64,000 nucleotides of DNA, taken from NCBI GenBank assembly GCA_045047085.1, contig JASFYT010000075.1, positions 13,387-77,386 of the forward strand, written 5' to 3'. Of the stretch, positions 26,786 to 35,628 are shown piece after piece. Position numbers and translations under genes: made by a program. Under the pieces are notes generated by a model, which was not told the origin of the DNA, made no database searches, and saw nothing but the letters and a program-made list of their open reading frames with translations. The stretch comes from GCA-2401155 sp045047085 (GTDB taxonomy: Bacteria; Pseudomonadota; Alphaproteobacteria; Rhizobiales; Rhizobiaceae). Positions within the stretch are counted from its first letter, which is position 1, and each line of letters opens with the position of its first letter.

Positions 26786-27199
26786 ATGAATAAAATTGAG
26801 AGAGACGGCAATCGATGTCGTGCGCTACGGCAAATTGAACGTGACATTATCAGGACAATGGATGGGTTTCGCAGAGACATTGCCTAGAAAAAGGATACTA
26901 TTGGCAGGTTGAGAAACGAGATAGGTCAATTGGAATCCGATTTATTCAGTTTAAGGGGTCCAGATATCGGAACTGCCGTCGGATCCCTCGCTGGAGGACC
27001 TGTTGGTGCTGCATTTGGCATTATTAGTTCGACAATTAGTGCCGAAAAAGGGAACTTGGAGAGGCAAAGAACAGATTTAGAATCAAGGGTCAAAAGTTAC
27101 GAAAATGAAATTAATGCATTGGAAGCATCTTGGATTGATTTTCAGAACAAACTTGGCGTAAATGCCAATGAAATGGCATTGATTAGTTGTATCAATTGA
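26786..27199 (+). pseudogene. Small coiled-coil protein with glycine-zipper core, broken by an in-frame TAG
   Basis: From an ATG at 26786, preceded by AAGGA, 33 codons run to TAG 26885-26887. The same frame then continues for 103 more sense codons to the stop at 27197-27199. Both parts read as one protein of about 137 residues: a charged coiled coil before the stop and up to about residue 58, a Gly/Ala-rich hydrophobic centre (GTAVGSLAGGPVGAAFG) and a second coiled coil (NLERQRTDLESRV, YENEINALE). It looks like a recent nonsense mutation, or a stop that is suppressed. Re-initiation at TTG 26909 could still yield a 96-residue protein. The family is unknown. Confidence 0.65.
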
Positions 27200-27223
27200 T
27201 AATCAAACATTTAGTCCATCGCA

Positions 27224-28753
27224 TCAAGCAGCCACGGCCAGCCTTTTTCCGGCAATGCGGTAGGCGATCGCTTCGGCGAGGTGTGTTTGCCCAACAATTT
27301 CAACTTGCTCCAGATCAGCAATGGTGCGCGCTGTTTTTAAAATGCGATGATAGGCGCGTGCCGAGAATCTAAGGGTTTCCGCGGCTTCTTTCAGGAGTTT
27401 TGTGCCGCTCGCATCAGGAGCTGCAACCGTTTCAATCAGGGATGCGGGAGCGGTGGCGTTGGTCAAATTCCCACTCCCAAGTTTTAAATAACGTCGCTTC
27501 TGAATTTCACGTGCGCCAAGCACACGCTTTGCCACATCAGCGCTCGATTCTGCGGTTGAACGGGTCATGATATCGGCAGCGGAGACTGCCGGGACCTCTA
27601 CGCGCAGATCAATCCTGTCGAGCAAGGGGCCGGAAATTCGTGCCTGATAATCAGACGCACAGCGCTCACCTCGGCGACAGCTATGGCCCGGTTCCCCAGC
27701 CATGCCGCATCTGCATGGGTTCATGGCTGCAATCAACTGAATGCGCGATGGGTAGGTGACGCGATGATTAACCCGGGCAATTGAAGTTTCTCCCGTTTCC
27801 AGTGGTTGGCGCAAACTATCAAGAACCTGCGGCGAGAATTCAGGAAATTCATCAAGAAATAAAATGCCATTATGGGCCAGTGAAACCTCGCCTGGACGTG
27901 CCCTAATACCACCGCCCACCATGGCCGCCATACTGGCCGAATGATGAGGTTCGCGAAATGGCCGTCGGTCGCTCAATTGCCCGCCGGTAAGATCGCCCGC
28001 AATTGACGCAATCATTGAAACTTCCAGCAATTCTTTGGGTTCAAGCGCAGGCAGGATGCTTGGTAATCTCGCCGCCAGCATGGATTTTCCAGAACCGGGC
28101 GGTCCAACCATCAGCATATTGTGGCCACCAGCGGCAGTAATTTCCAGAGCCCGCTTGGCTGTTTCCTGCCCTTTGATATCGGCAAGGTCGGGCAAATCCC
28201 CGGCCATTTTCCGGATCGAAGCAATTGGTCTTGTGAGAACCTGCGTCCCTTTGAAATGATTAGCCAGCGCAATCAGGCTTTTGGGTGCCAGAATTTCCAT
28301 ATCGGGATCAGCCCAGGCAGCCTCTGCCCCGCTGTCAAATGGGCAGATCAAGCCTTTCCCCTGAGCATTTGCCCCCATCGCCGCTGGAAGCGCTCCGGCA
28401 ATATTGGTGATCGTACCATCAAGAGACAATTCCCCAACCACCACAAACCGGTCGAGCACATCAGACGGGATAGCACCAAGGGCTGTCATCAGACCAAGCG
28501 CAATGGGAAGGTCGTAATGGCTACCTTCTTTTGGCAAATCAGCAGGTGCCAGATTGACCGTCACTCGCTTGGGAGGAATGGATAGGCCGGAGGCATGAAG
28601 AGCCGCTTTTACCCGCTCGCGGCTTTCAGCAACGGCTTTGTCCGCAAGGCCGACAATCGACATATGTATTTTGCCCGGCGCAACCATAACCTGAACATCA
28701 ACAGGAACGGCCTCAACCCCCTGAAATGCTACCGTTTGTACTTTTGAGACCAT
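27224..28753 (-). CDS. comM: YifB/ComM-family Mg-chelatase-like AAA+ ATPase
   Basis: About 509 residues. An N-terminal ChlI-like domain (about 20-140; PKRVTVNLAPADLPKEG) is followed by the AAA+ core with Walker A GPPGSGKS, Walker B GILFLDEFPEF and the Cys-rich insert RCGMAGEPGHSCRRGERC, then a C-terminal Mg-chelatase helix domain (RAYHRILKTARTIADLE). ComM is a hexameric helicase that promotes branch migration during natural transformation. I place the start at 28753 because GGGGAG lies 9 nt upstream. An ATG at 28780 lacks a site. Confidence 0.9.
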   Translation of the reverse strand: MVSKVQTVAFQGVEAVPVDVQVMVAPGKIHMSIVGLADKAVAESRERVKAALHASGLSIPPKRVTVNLAPADLPKEGSHYDLPIALGLMTALGAIPSDVLDRFVVVGELSLDGTITNIAGALPAAMGANAQGKGLICPFDSGAEAAWADPDMEILAPKSLIALANHFKGTQVLTRPIASIRKMAGDLPDLADIKGQETAKRALEITAAGGHNMLMVGPPGSGKSMLAARLPSILPALEPKELLEVSMIASIAGDLTGGQLSDRRPFREPHHSASMAAMVGGGIRARPGEVSLAHNGILFLDEFPEFSPQVLDSLRQPLETGETSIARVNHRVTYPSRIQLIAAMNPCRCGMAGEPGHSCRRGERCASDYQARISGPLLDRIDLRVEVPAVSAADIMTRSTAESSADVAKRVLGAREIQKRRYLKLGSGNLTNATAPASLIETVAAPDASGTKLLKEAAETLRFSARAYHRILKTARTIADLEQVEIVGQTHLAEAIAYRIAGKRLAVAA

Positions 28754-28845
28754 ATTCAAATACTCCCCAACTGGCATCAACCATAAGGGAGAGATTTAAA
28801 ATGCACAAGAACAAAAATAGAACAAAAGGTTCGGTTGTGTATTAT

Positions 28846-29784
28846 TTACTTATGTTTTTCGATAGCATCGATCACAAGTGCCGCGATATCGGTACCTGAA
28901 AAATTTTGTACTTCTCTAATGCCAGTTGGCGAGGTGACATTGATTTCAGTCATATAATCGCCGATCACATCAATACCCACAAAAATGAATCCTTGCTCTT
29001 GAAGAACCGGTTTGATGCGTTCACAAATTTCTATTTCGCGCGGCGTAAGTTCCGAATGTTCGGCAATGCCACCCACATGCATGTTCGAGCGTGCGCTGTC
29101 GGGTGGTGGCACGCGATTGATCGCACCAACGGGTTCCCCGTCTACCAAAATGATACGTTTATCACCGGCACGCACATCGGAAAGGTAGCGTTGGGCAATC
29201 AGAGGTTCGCGGAACATATCATCAAACATTTCAAGCAAGGAGGAAAGGTTTTGGTCTCCATCCGCCAGCCGGAAAACGCCTGCACCTCCATTGCCATAAA
29301 GTGGTTTAACAATGATATCACCAAACTCGTTGCGAAAATCCTTGATGGCTTCAAAGTCGCGAGTGATCAGCGTTTCAGGCATCAAATCCGGAAAATCAGT
29401 CACCAGAATTTTTTCTGGCGCATTACGCACCGCCGCCGGATCATTAACTACCAAAGTGTCAGGATGAACCCGCTCAAGCAAATGGGTATTGGTGATATAT
29501 GACATGTCGAAAGGCGGGTCTTGCCGCAACAAAATAACATCGAGATCGGATAATTCTGTCAGTGCCGGTGCTCCAAGGGTGAAATGATCTCCTTCCACAT
29601 CGCGTACATTCAATGTTTCCAATTTTGCGCGAACCACACCACCACGCATCTGCACATCATTGGGGTGGAAATGAAATAATTCATGGCCACGACTCTGCGC
29701 CTCAAGGGCCATGGCAAAGGTAGAATCCCCGCCAATTTGAATGGTTGAAATATGATCCATCTGGATACCAATTTTCAAAGACAT
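28846..29784 (-). CDS. gshB: Glutathione synthetase
   Basis: About 312 residues, the usual length for bacterial GshB. It starts KIGIQMDHISTI, with DPPFDMSYI typical of the N-terminal domain, followed by an ATP-grasp domain with IVKPLYGNGGAGVF, DVRAGDKRIILVDGEPVGA (nucleotide and Mg binding) and DVIGDYMTEINVTSPTG. It joins gamma-glutamylcysteine and glycine with ATP in the cytoplasm. AGGA fits an ATG at 29784 with 8 nt spacing. The neighbours yraN, rsmI and lpoA are its usual ones in this order of bacteria. Confidence 0.95.
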   Translation of the reverse strand: MSLKIGIQMDHISTIQIGGDSTFAMALEAQSRGHELFHFHPNDVQMRGGVVRAKLETLNVRDVEGDHFTLGAPALTELSDLDVILLRQDPPFDMSYITNTHLLERVHPDTLVVNDPAAVRNAPEKILVTDFPDLMPETLITRDFEAIKDFRNEFGDIIVKPLYGNGGAGVFRLADGDQNLSSLLEMFDDMFREPLIAQRYLSDVRAGDKRIILVDGEPVGAINRVPPPDSARSNMHVGGIAEHSELTPREIEICERIKPVLQEQGFIFVGIDVIGDYMTEINVTSPTGIREVQNFSGTDIAALVIDAIEKHK

Positions 29785-29851
29785 ACGCATTTTCCTAAAT
29801 GAAACCAAAATCTTCGATCACTAAAACCTACGGACCGAATATTGCAAGGAA

Positions 29852-30211
29852 TTAAAATGCGTCTTCTAAATGTACGGGTATTTTCCATGGCACTACGGCA
29901 ATGATATCGAACCGCAATGATAATACATTTGCATCATGCTGCCGGGCGAGCCAAATATCTGCCGCATTGGAAATGCGCTGCTGTGATGAATAGCTGACCG
30001 CATCAACTGCACTTTGAACTTGCGCCCGGGCTTTTACTTCTACAAAGGCAATCAGTTCGCGCTTTTTCGCTATTATATCGATCTCGCCAGAGCCAGTCTT
30101 ATAACGCATATGCAGGATGCGGTATCCTTTGAAACGTAAAAACCAGGCCGCAATAAATTCCGCCCAAAACCCTTTTTTATATGCTTGAGTTTTGGCGCGT
30201 TTGGAAGCCAT
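29852..30211 (-). CDS. yraN: YraN/UPF0102-family nuclease-fold protein
   Basis: 119 residues with the UPF0102 pattern: GFWAEFIAAWFLRFKGYRIL, then the restriction-nuclease-like core SGEIDIIAKK and FVEVKAR, then RRISN-like QQRISNAADIWLA. The E, D and ExK residues form a putative PD-(D/E)XK site. The role is not settled. Its ATG directly follows the rsmI stop (TGAATG), so the two are co-translated. Confidence 0.9.
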   Translation of the reverse strand: MASKRAKTQAYKKGFWAEFIAAWFLRFKGYRILHMRYKTGSGEIDIIAKKRELIAFVEVKARAQVQSAVDAVSYSSQQRISNAADIWLARQHDANVLSLRFDIIAVVPWKIPVHLEDAF

Positions 30212-31087
30212 TCAAGAACCTGCTTCTTCTTTAAGCAGCAAGGCACGTTTATAGAGTTCGCGCTTTTGCAGGCCTGAAAGCTGGGCAGCTTCCGCTGCTG
30301 CCTGACTAACCGGCATGGTCTGCAAAAGTTCCCGCAACAATGTGTCCACATCAACCTCATCGGAGTTTTCACCTTCCGGCCCGATGACAATGACGATTTC
30401 GCCCTTTGGCGCACTGTCAAAATGGTCACATAATTCCGACAGAGAACCGCGGGCGATTTCTTCATGTAGCTTGGTCAATTCACGGCATACAGCTGCGGGA
30501 CGGTCAGGGCTAAAAACCGCAGCAAGATCTTGCAGGCAAGCGTTCAGTCTTTTTGGGCTTTCAAACAAAATGAGGGTCGAGGGGATCGCCAGTAATTCCT
30601 GTAACCGTTTTTTCCGCGCCGCCTGTTTTGGTGGAAGAAAACCTGCAAAGTGCCAGCCATCGGTCGGCAGGCCGCTGGCCACCAGAGCAGCCATGGGAGC
30701 CGAACAACCGGGTATAGGTATTACGGGAATATCTGCTTCAATCGCCTGCCCTATCAGCTTGAAACCAGGGTCTGATACCAGCGGCGTACCCGCATCGGAA
30801 ACCAGCGCCACGGATTTTCCATCGTTCAGTTGAGCAATCAATTTTTGTCCAACGCTATCAGCATTATGTTCGTGATAGGAATACATCCGTTTTTTGATGG
30901 CGAATCGCTTCAGCAATTTGCCGGTCACCCGTGTATCTTCGCAGGCAATTAAATCACAAGAGGAAAGGGTTTCGAGCGCCCGAATGGTGATGTCAGACAA
31001 ATTGCCAATAGGGGTCGCCACCACATAGAGCGCTGGCTTGAGTGTGCGTTCCAAAAAAGAAGCATTTTCAATAATATAGCCCGACAT
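30212..31087 (-). CDS. rsmI: 16S rRNA (cytidine-1402-2'-O)-methyltransferase
   Basis: 291 residues of the tetrapyrrole-methylase fold: YVVATPIGNLSDITIRALE at the start, ACEDTRVTGKLL, VSDAGTPLVSDPG, and PGCSAPMAALVASGLPTD, all RsmI hallmarks. It adds the ribose methyl group on C1402 in the ribosomal P site using S-adenosylmethionine. It is first in the rsmI-yraN-gshB set and divergent from the LpoA-like gene. The start fits the family length. Confidence 0.95.
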   Translation of the reverse strand: MSGYIIENASFLERTLKPALYVVATPIGNLSDITIRALETLSSCDLIACEDTRVTGKLLKRFAIKKRMYSYHEHNADSVGQKLIAQLNDGKSVALVSDAGTPLVSDPGFKLIGQAIEADIPVIPIPGCSAPMAALVASGLPTDGWHFAGFLPPKQAARKKRLQELLAIPSTLILFESPKRLNACLQDLAAVFSPDRPAAVCRELTKLHEEIARGSLSELCDHFDSAPKGEIVIVIGPEGENSDEVDVDTLLRELLQTMPVSQAAAEAAQLSGLQKRELYKRALLLKEEAGS

Positions 31088-31260
31088 AAACGCATCTTTC
31101 TGTCACTATTTAACAAGGTTATTAGCTTCAAATGAAGCCAAATTCGGCACTTTAGTACTCCTATAAGTGGAGCAAGCATTCAAACCTTTGACATTTTCGT
31201 GTGCAAATTGCAAAAACGAGTTACTACGGATTACTGGGGAAATTGACAATAGCCCTTGAT

Positions 31261-31290
31261 CTGGCCCAATGCTGGCCCAATGATTGGGCA
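31261..31290. promoter_or_regulatory. Repeated GCCCAAT motifs with a 15-bp palindrome
   Basis: In the gap between rsmI and the LpoA-like gene, TGGCCCAATG occurs twice in tandem and the second copy forms GCCCAATGATTGGGC (31275-31289), a perfect 7-1-7 inverted repeat. The position about 60 bp before the lipoprotein start fits an operator, but the binding protein is unknown. Confidence 0.4.
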
Positions 31291-31347
31291 CAGACCAAAA
31301 TTTTGCTGAGATTGCAGAAAACTTTCTGCTTTCGGAGAATGAATACT

Positions 31348-32580
31348 ATGATACGAAAACTAGGAATGAAAACGGCAACGCTCAAGAGCAGTGTCGTCAA
31401 ACGGGGCATGGTTTTCGCAAGTCTTGTTGCCCTTTTAAGTCTGACCGCTTGCCAATCGTCCAATCTTGGTCTTGGCAATCTGAAGGACGAAAATGGCGAG
31501 CGCATCCTTTCTGCAAATCCAAAAGGCGAAGTTTTTGGCCAGGGCAAAGTGCGGGTAGCGCTGTTATTGCCAAAATCAGCTGCAGGCAACGCTGCCAAAG
31601 TTGCCAACGAAATTCGCAATGGTGCCCTTTTGGCCATGTCGGATTTTGGAAATGACGTATTACAATTGGTAATCAAGGACACCAGAGGCCAGGCAGCGCC
31701 CGCGCAATCTGCCGCTGGTGAAGCAGCCCGCGAAGGAACTTCAGCCATTATTGGCCCTCTTTTCTCCGGCAATGTGAGCGCCGCATCGGGTATTTCGCAA
31801 CCGGCGGATATGGCCATGTTTGCGTTTTCAACCGATACCAGCGTTGCAAGACGAGGCGTTTACCTGCTGTCCTTTACCCCTCAAGGCGATGTCCGGCGGA
31901 TGATCACTTTTGCCGCATCTCAGGGCAGTAAATCGGTGCTGGCATTTCTGCCAAATAATGCAGAAGGTGCCCTGCGCGAAGCGGTATTGCGCGAAGTCGC
32001 AGGAACATCCCAGATGGATGTCAATGTGGTGAAATATGACCGCACTGCCGAGAGCATTCGAACAGCAATTGGGGCCACCACCCTCCAGTTTGATAAATCA
32101 GACAGCCTCTATATCCCTGATGGCGGTCAGGTGCCCAGCATCATTTTAACCTCGCTCCGCGACCTTGGGCTTACCATCAAAGATAAACAAATATTGGGCT
32201 CCGGTAATTGGGAATCCGCGAATATTGCCAGCCCAGAATTCGCCAATGCTTTGTTTCCAAAGCGAGACATCTCCAATTTTGAAACCTTTTCCCAGCGCTA
32301 TCAGGCAGCCTATGGCTCTGAGCCGGGGGTTCAGGCAGCTCTTGGTTATGACGCAGTAACCCTCGTTTCGGAACTCATTCGCCAAAACGGTAAAAATGCA
32401 TTTGCAAGTTCTGTGGTTGAAAATAAACGGGGCTTTAGCGGAACAAATGGCCTTTTCAGGTTACATTCCGATGGTACTACCGAGCGCGGTCTGGCCATAT
32501 ATCAGGTCAGAGAAGGAAAAGCCGAACTAATAGCCCCGGCCCCAGGAAGTTTCAGAAGCGTCAACCGCTTCGGCAATTAG
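31348..32580 (+). CDS. LpoA-like penicillin-binding protein activator lipoprotein
   Basis: About 410 residues. A lipoprotein signal with lipobox LTAC (about residues 30-33) is followed by a periplasmic-binding-protein type 1 fold: KVRVALLLPKSAAGNAAKVA, AIIGPLFSGNVSAASGI, PVAL-like MAMFAFSTD, and GLFRLHSDGTTERGLAIYQV at the end. Such proteins resemble the LivK family and the C-terminal half of LpoA, the outer-membrane activator of PBP1A. GGAGA at 31334-31338 fits the ATG at 31348. It is divergent from rsmI, its usual neighbour. The activator role is by family. Confidence 0.85.
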   Translation: MIRKLGMKTATLKSSVVKRGMVFASLVALLSLTACQSSNLGLGNLKDENGERILSANPKGEVFGQGKVRVALLLPKSAAGNAAKVANEIRNGALLAMSDFGNDVLQLVIKDTRGQAAPAQSAAGEAAREGTSAIIGPLFSGNVSAASGISQPADMAMFAFSTDTSVARRGVYLLSFTPQGDVRRMITFAASQGSKSVLAFLPNNAEGALREAVLREVAGTSQMDVNVVKYDRTAESIRTAIGATTLQFDKSDSLYIPDGGQVPSIILTSLRDLGLTIKDKQILGSGNWESANIASPEFANALFPKRDISNFETFSQRYQAAYGSEPGVQAALGYDAVTLVSELIRQNGKNAFASSVVENKRGFSGTNGLFRLHSDGTTERGLAIYQVREGKAELIAPAPGSFRSVNRFGN

Positions 32581-32581
32581 C

Positions 32582-32788
32582 TCATTGCTTTGAGAGAGAT
32601 ACGTCGGGTTGGTAAGGACCGTCCACACCCTTGGTGACAGCTTGCGCACAAACGGTTTGATTGTTTTCCGTGTTAAACGTCATGTTTGGTGAACCGTAAA
32701 GCTCCCAGCCCTCATCCAGCGCCTTGGTGATCTTGTGGCAAAATGCGGCATCATCGGTGCCTGTGAGCAGCCTGTACAGTTTAGCCAT
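32582..32788 (-). CDS. DUF1737 small protein
   Basis: 68 residues matching the DUF1737 pattern: KLYRLLTGTDDAAFCHKI, then ALDEGWELYGSPNMTFN, then AQAVTK. The function is unknown. It starts 4 bp after the CoA-ester lyase gene and is probably co-translated with it. It ends one base away from the convergent LpoA-like gene. Confidence 0.8.
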   Translation of the reverse strand: MAKLYRLLTGTDDAAFCHKITKALDEGWELYGSPNMTFNTENNQTVCAQAVTKGVDGPYQPDVSLSKQ

Positions 32789-32792
32789 ATTA

Positions 32793-33659
32793 TCAGTCCT
32801 TCAAAGATGAAATCAGTTGCCGGGCCATGCCCAGATGCAAAAATTCAAACATCTCACCATCAATTTGCAGCACAGCATTGCCAGCGTTGGCCGGATCGTC
32901 AAATGCTGCAATGATCGCTTCTGCTTGACTGATATCCGTTTCGCTCGGCCCAAAACGCAGATTTGCCGCTTCAATTTGTGCCGGGTGGATCAACGTTTTG
33001 CCGTCATATCCCATGGAAGCCCCTTGCCGACATTCAGCATCAAGGCCTTCCAAATCGCGGAAATTATTATAAACCCCGTCAAGCACACAAAGGTTATAGG
33101 CCCGTGCTGCCGCCAGTATCTGCATAAGCCATGGTAGCATAACTTCGCGCCCGGGTTCCATTTTAGCCCCGGTCTCCTTGGCCAGATCATTGGGACCGAT
33201 GACAAGACAATTCAGTCTTGTTTTTTCGCCACAGGTTGCAATTTCTTTTAAGTTCATCAGCGCTTGCGGCGTTTCAATCATTGCCCAAATTTGCAACTCG
33301 GCAGGGGCATCATCAAGCATACGCTGGAATTCTGTGATATCAGAAGCGTTCCCCACTTTCGGTAAAAGTAGAGCATCAGGACTACAGGAAAGGGAGACGG
33401 TCAGGTCATCGGCAAAGCTTGCACTGCCCAATTGCGGCAGGCGAATGATGCGTTCCTTGCCACCAAATTCTACACCTTTGACCAGCTCGCTCAAATTGCG
33501 ATGGGCATCAGCACGTGCTTCATCGGCAATTGAATCTTCCAAATCAAATACCACCCCGTCGCAATCCAGATGTGGAGCCTTTTCCAGAACTCTCTTATTG
33601 GTCGAGGGCATGTAAAGTATGGAGCGGCGCTGGCGCCAGTTTTTATGAAAGAATACCAT
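32793..33659 (-). CDS. HpcH/HpaI-family CoA-ester lyase (citE/mcl type)
   Basis: 288 residues of the citrate-lyase beta / malyl-CoA lyase fold: RRSILYMPSTN at the start, DGVVFDLEDSIADEAR (metal-binding Asp/Glu), RLPQLGSA, WAMIETPQALMNL with the catalytic Glu, and DGKTLIHPAQIEAAN. Relatives cleave malyl-CoA, beta-methylmalyl-CoA or citramalyl-CoA, or hydrolyse malyl-CoA. No glyoxylate-bypass or CoA-transferase gene is near, so the substrate stays open. It is divergent from leuD. Confidence 0.88.
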   Translation of the reverse strand: MVFFHKNWRQRRSILYMPSTNKRVLEKAPHLDCDGVVFDLEDSIADEARADAHRNLSELVKGVEFGGKERIIRLPQLGSASFADDLTVSLSCSPDALLLPKVGNASDITEFQRMLDDAPAELQIWAMIETPQALMNLKEIATCGEKTRLNCLVIGPNDLAKETGAKMEPGREVMLPWLMQILAAARAYNLCVLDGVYNNFRDLEGLDAECRQGASMGYDGKTLIHPAQIEAANLRFGPSETDISQAEAIIAAFDDPANAGNAVLQIDGEMFEFLHLGMARQLISSLKD

Positions 33660-33755
33660 GACCTAGACCTATTTTGCATTTGGCCTCGACGCAAGGCATC
33701 ACGTGGTGTAAATCCTGACCCTACGAAGTTAGCAGTTCAAAAGAGCGTACTTAAA

Positions 33756-34361
33756 ATGGATAAATTCAAGACCATCACTTCCACGGCAGCACCTTTGCCG
33801 ATCGTTAATATCGATACGGACATGATCATACCAAAAGATTATCTGAAAACCATCAAGCGTAGCGGGCTCAGCATCGGCCTTTTTGCGGAAATGCGGTTTA
33901 ACGAAGATGGCTCAAAAAAAGAAGATTTTGTGCTGAACCAGCCTGCCTATCAGGGCATTGAAATTCTTGTTGCTGGCGATAATTTCGGCTGCGGTTCCTC
34001 GCGCGAACATGCGCCTTGGGCACTGCTCGATTATGGCATCCGCTGCATTATTTCCACCAGCTTCGCCGATATCTTTTACAATAACTGCTTCAAAAACGGT
34101 ATCCTGCCGATCATCGTCACGCCAGAGCAGCTCGAAGATTTGATGGATGACGCCAAACGCGGCGCCAACGCAAAACTGACCGTTAATCTGGAAGATCAGA
34201 CCATCTCCGGACCAGATGGTGGCGAAATCAAATTTGAATTGGACCCCAATCGCAAGCATCGCTTGCTTGAAGGCATTGATGATATTGGTGAGACCATGGG
34301 GAAAGTCTCCAAAATCAAATTATTTGAAGATGAATATTCCAAATCTCATCCTTGGGTATAA
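33756..34361 (+). CDS. leuD: 3-isopropylmalate dehydratase small subunit
   Basis: 201 residues, the usual length. The start MDKFKTITSTAAPLPIVNID and the swivelling-domain features NIDTDMIIPKDYLK, GDNFGCGSSREHAPWAL and STSFADIFYNNCFKNGILPI are diagnostic. With LeuC, not in this window, it isomerises 2-isopropylmalate in leucine synthesis. The open frame extends upstream, but homology starts at the ATG at 33756. leuB follows after 88 bp, with a repeat element in the gap. Confidence 0.96.
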   Translation: MDKFKTITSTAAPLPIVNIDTDMIIPKDYLKTIKRSGLSIGLFAEMRFNEDGSKKEDFVLNQPAYQGIEILVAGDNFGCGSSREHAPWALLDYGIRCIISTSFADIFYNNCFKNGILPIIVTPEQLEDLMDDAKRGANAKLTVNLEDQTISGPDGGEIKFELDPNRKHRLLEGIDDIGETMGKVSKIKLFEDEYSKSHPWV

Positions 34362-34376
34362 AACATTTACTGAGAG

Positions 34377-34418
34377 CGCAATTACGAAAAGTGGAAATCG
34401 GTTTTCGAAAAATTGTGC
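34377..34418. repeat. Rhizobiales-type palindromic repeat, copy 1
   Basis: GCGCAATT (34377-34384) and AATTGTGC (34411-34418) bracket CGAAAA (34385-34390) and TTTTCG (34402-34407) around GTGGAAATCGG. A second copy lies at 59859-59901. This GAAAAGTGGnAAnCGGTTTTC type is widespread between genes in rhizobia and Brucella. Here it separates leuD and leuB and could form a hairpin in the transcript. Confidence 0.8.
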
Positions 34419-34449
34419 GTGACGAATAGAGCAAGAAGGCAACAATCAC

Positions 34450-35562
34450 ATGGCAAATCGTAAACTATTTCTGCTGCCCGGCGACGGCATCGGCCCTGAT
34501 ATCATGGGCGAGGTTAAAAAACTCATCGACTGGATGAATGAAAATCTGGCCACTGGTTTTGAAACCGATGAGGGATTGGTAGGCGGTAGCGCATACGATG
34601 CTCATGGTGCAGCTATTTCCGACGAAGATATGGAAAAAGCAGATGCAGCAGACGCCGTATTGTTCGGCGCTGTTGGTGGTCCTAAATGGGATGATGTTTC
34701 CTACGATGTGCGCCCGGAAGCTGGCCTGTTGCGTCTCCGCAAGGAGATGGAACTGTTCGCAAACTTGCGTCCGGCCATTTGTTATCCAGCGCTGGCAGAT
34801 TCATCTTCCCTGCGCAAAGAAATAGTCGATGGCCTTGATATTTTGATCATCCGCGAACTCACTGGCGGTGTATATTTTGGCGAGCCAAAAGAAATCATCG
34901 ACCTTGGCAATGGCCAGCAACGTGCAATTGATACGCAGGTTTATGACACATATGAAATCGAGCGTATTTCTGGCGTGGCTTTCGAAATGGCCCGCACCAG
35001 AGGCAATCGCGTGACCTCCATGGAAAAACGCAATGTGATGAAATCCGGCGTTCTTTGGAACCAGGTGGTGACCAAATATCACAAGGAAAAATATCCTGAC
35101 GTTGAACTCGACCACATGCTGGCTGATGCCGGTGGCATGCAGCTTGTGCGCGAGCCAAAACAGTTTGATGTGATCGTCACCGACAACCTGTTCGGCGATA
35201 TGCTTTCCGATGTGGCAGCAATGTTAACCGGCTCACTCGGCATGTTGCCATCGGCTTCCCTTGGGGCACCGGATCCGATCACCAAAAAACGCAAAGCGCT
35301 TTATGAACCGGTTCACGGTTCAGCGCCGGATATCGCAGGCAAAGGCATCGCCAATCCGATCGCGATGATTGCCAGCTTTGCCATGTGCATGCGTTATTCG
35401 TTCAACATGATCGAAGAAGCCGATAATCTTGATAATGCAATAGCCAATGTGCTTGAATCCGGCAAACGTACCGGCGACATCATGTCAGAAGGTTGCACTC
35501 AGATTTCAACTGAGGAAATGGGTGAAGCAATTATTGCCGAAATGGCTACGCTGTCTGCGTAA
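34450..35562 (+). CDS. leuB: 3-isopropylmalate dehydrogenase
   Basis: 370 residues. Starts RKLFLLPGDGIGPDIMGEV, with the substrate Arg residues in LLRLRKEMELFANLRPA, the Lys/Tyr region ELTGGVYFGEPKE, and the metal Asp residues in VIVTDNLFGDMLSDVAAM, ending with the NAD loop EPVHGSAPDIAGKGIANP. It oxidatively decarboxylates 3-isopropylmalate to 2-oxoisocaproate in leucine synthesis. The rhizobial order leuD-leuB, with leuC elsewhere, is kept. Confidence 0.96.
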   Translation: MANRKLFLLPGDGIGPDIMGEVKKLIDWMNENLATGFETDEGLVGGSAYDAHGAAISDEDMEKADAADAVLFGAVGGPKWDDVSYDVRPEAGLLRLRKEMELFANLRPAICYPALADSSSLRKEIVDGLDILIIRELTGGVYFGEPKEIIDLGNGQQRAIDTQVYDTYEIERISGVAFEMARTRGNRVTSMEKRNVMKSGVLWNQVVTKYHKEKYPDVELDHMLADAGGMQLVREPKQFDVIVTDNLFGDMLSDVAAMLTGSLGMLPSASLGAPDPITKKRKALYEPVHGSAPDIAGKGIANPIAMIASFAMCMRYSFNMIEEADNLDNAIANVLESGKRTGDIMSEGCTQISTEEMGEAIIAEMATLSA

Positions 35563-35587
35563 AACCAAGGTATTAATTGACTCTTAG

Positions 35588-35611
35588 GGGAGATGCCTTA
35601 TGACATCTCCC
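35588..35611 (+). promoter_or_regulatory. Hairpin 1 of the putative asd leader
   Basis: GGGAGATG (35588-35595) pairs with CATCTCCC (35604-35611) around CCTTATGA. This is 8 perfect base pairs with no U run. It lies just after leuB and before a 40-codon frame. Its right arm could also pair with the GGGGAGAG copies at 35792 and 35822. Confidence 0.6.
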
Positions 35612-35628
35612 AACAGGAGCGGAACCAG

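Noticed and set aside
30315..30833. 172-codon frame antisense to rsmI
   Set aside because: Ser/Arg-rich shadow translation of a conserved gene.
31224..31817. 197-codon frame antisense to the LpoA-like gene
   Set aside because: The composition is that of an antisense frame and it would cross the promoter; the lipoprotein gene is certain.
33570..33755. N-terminal extension of leuD
   Set aside because: Homology to LeuD begins at MDKFKT (33756); the extension runs antisense through the start of the CoA-ester lyase gene.
34362..34449. A leuC remnant between leuD and leuB
   Set aside because: The gap holds only the palindromic repeat; leuC lies elsewhere in rhizobial genomes.
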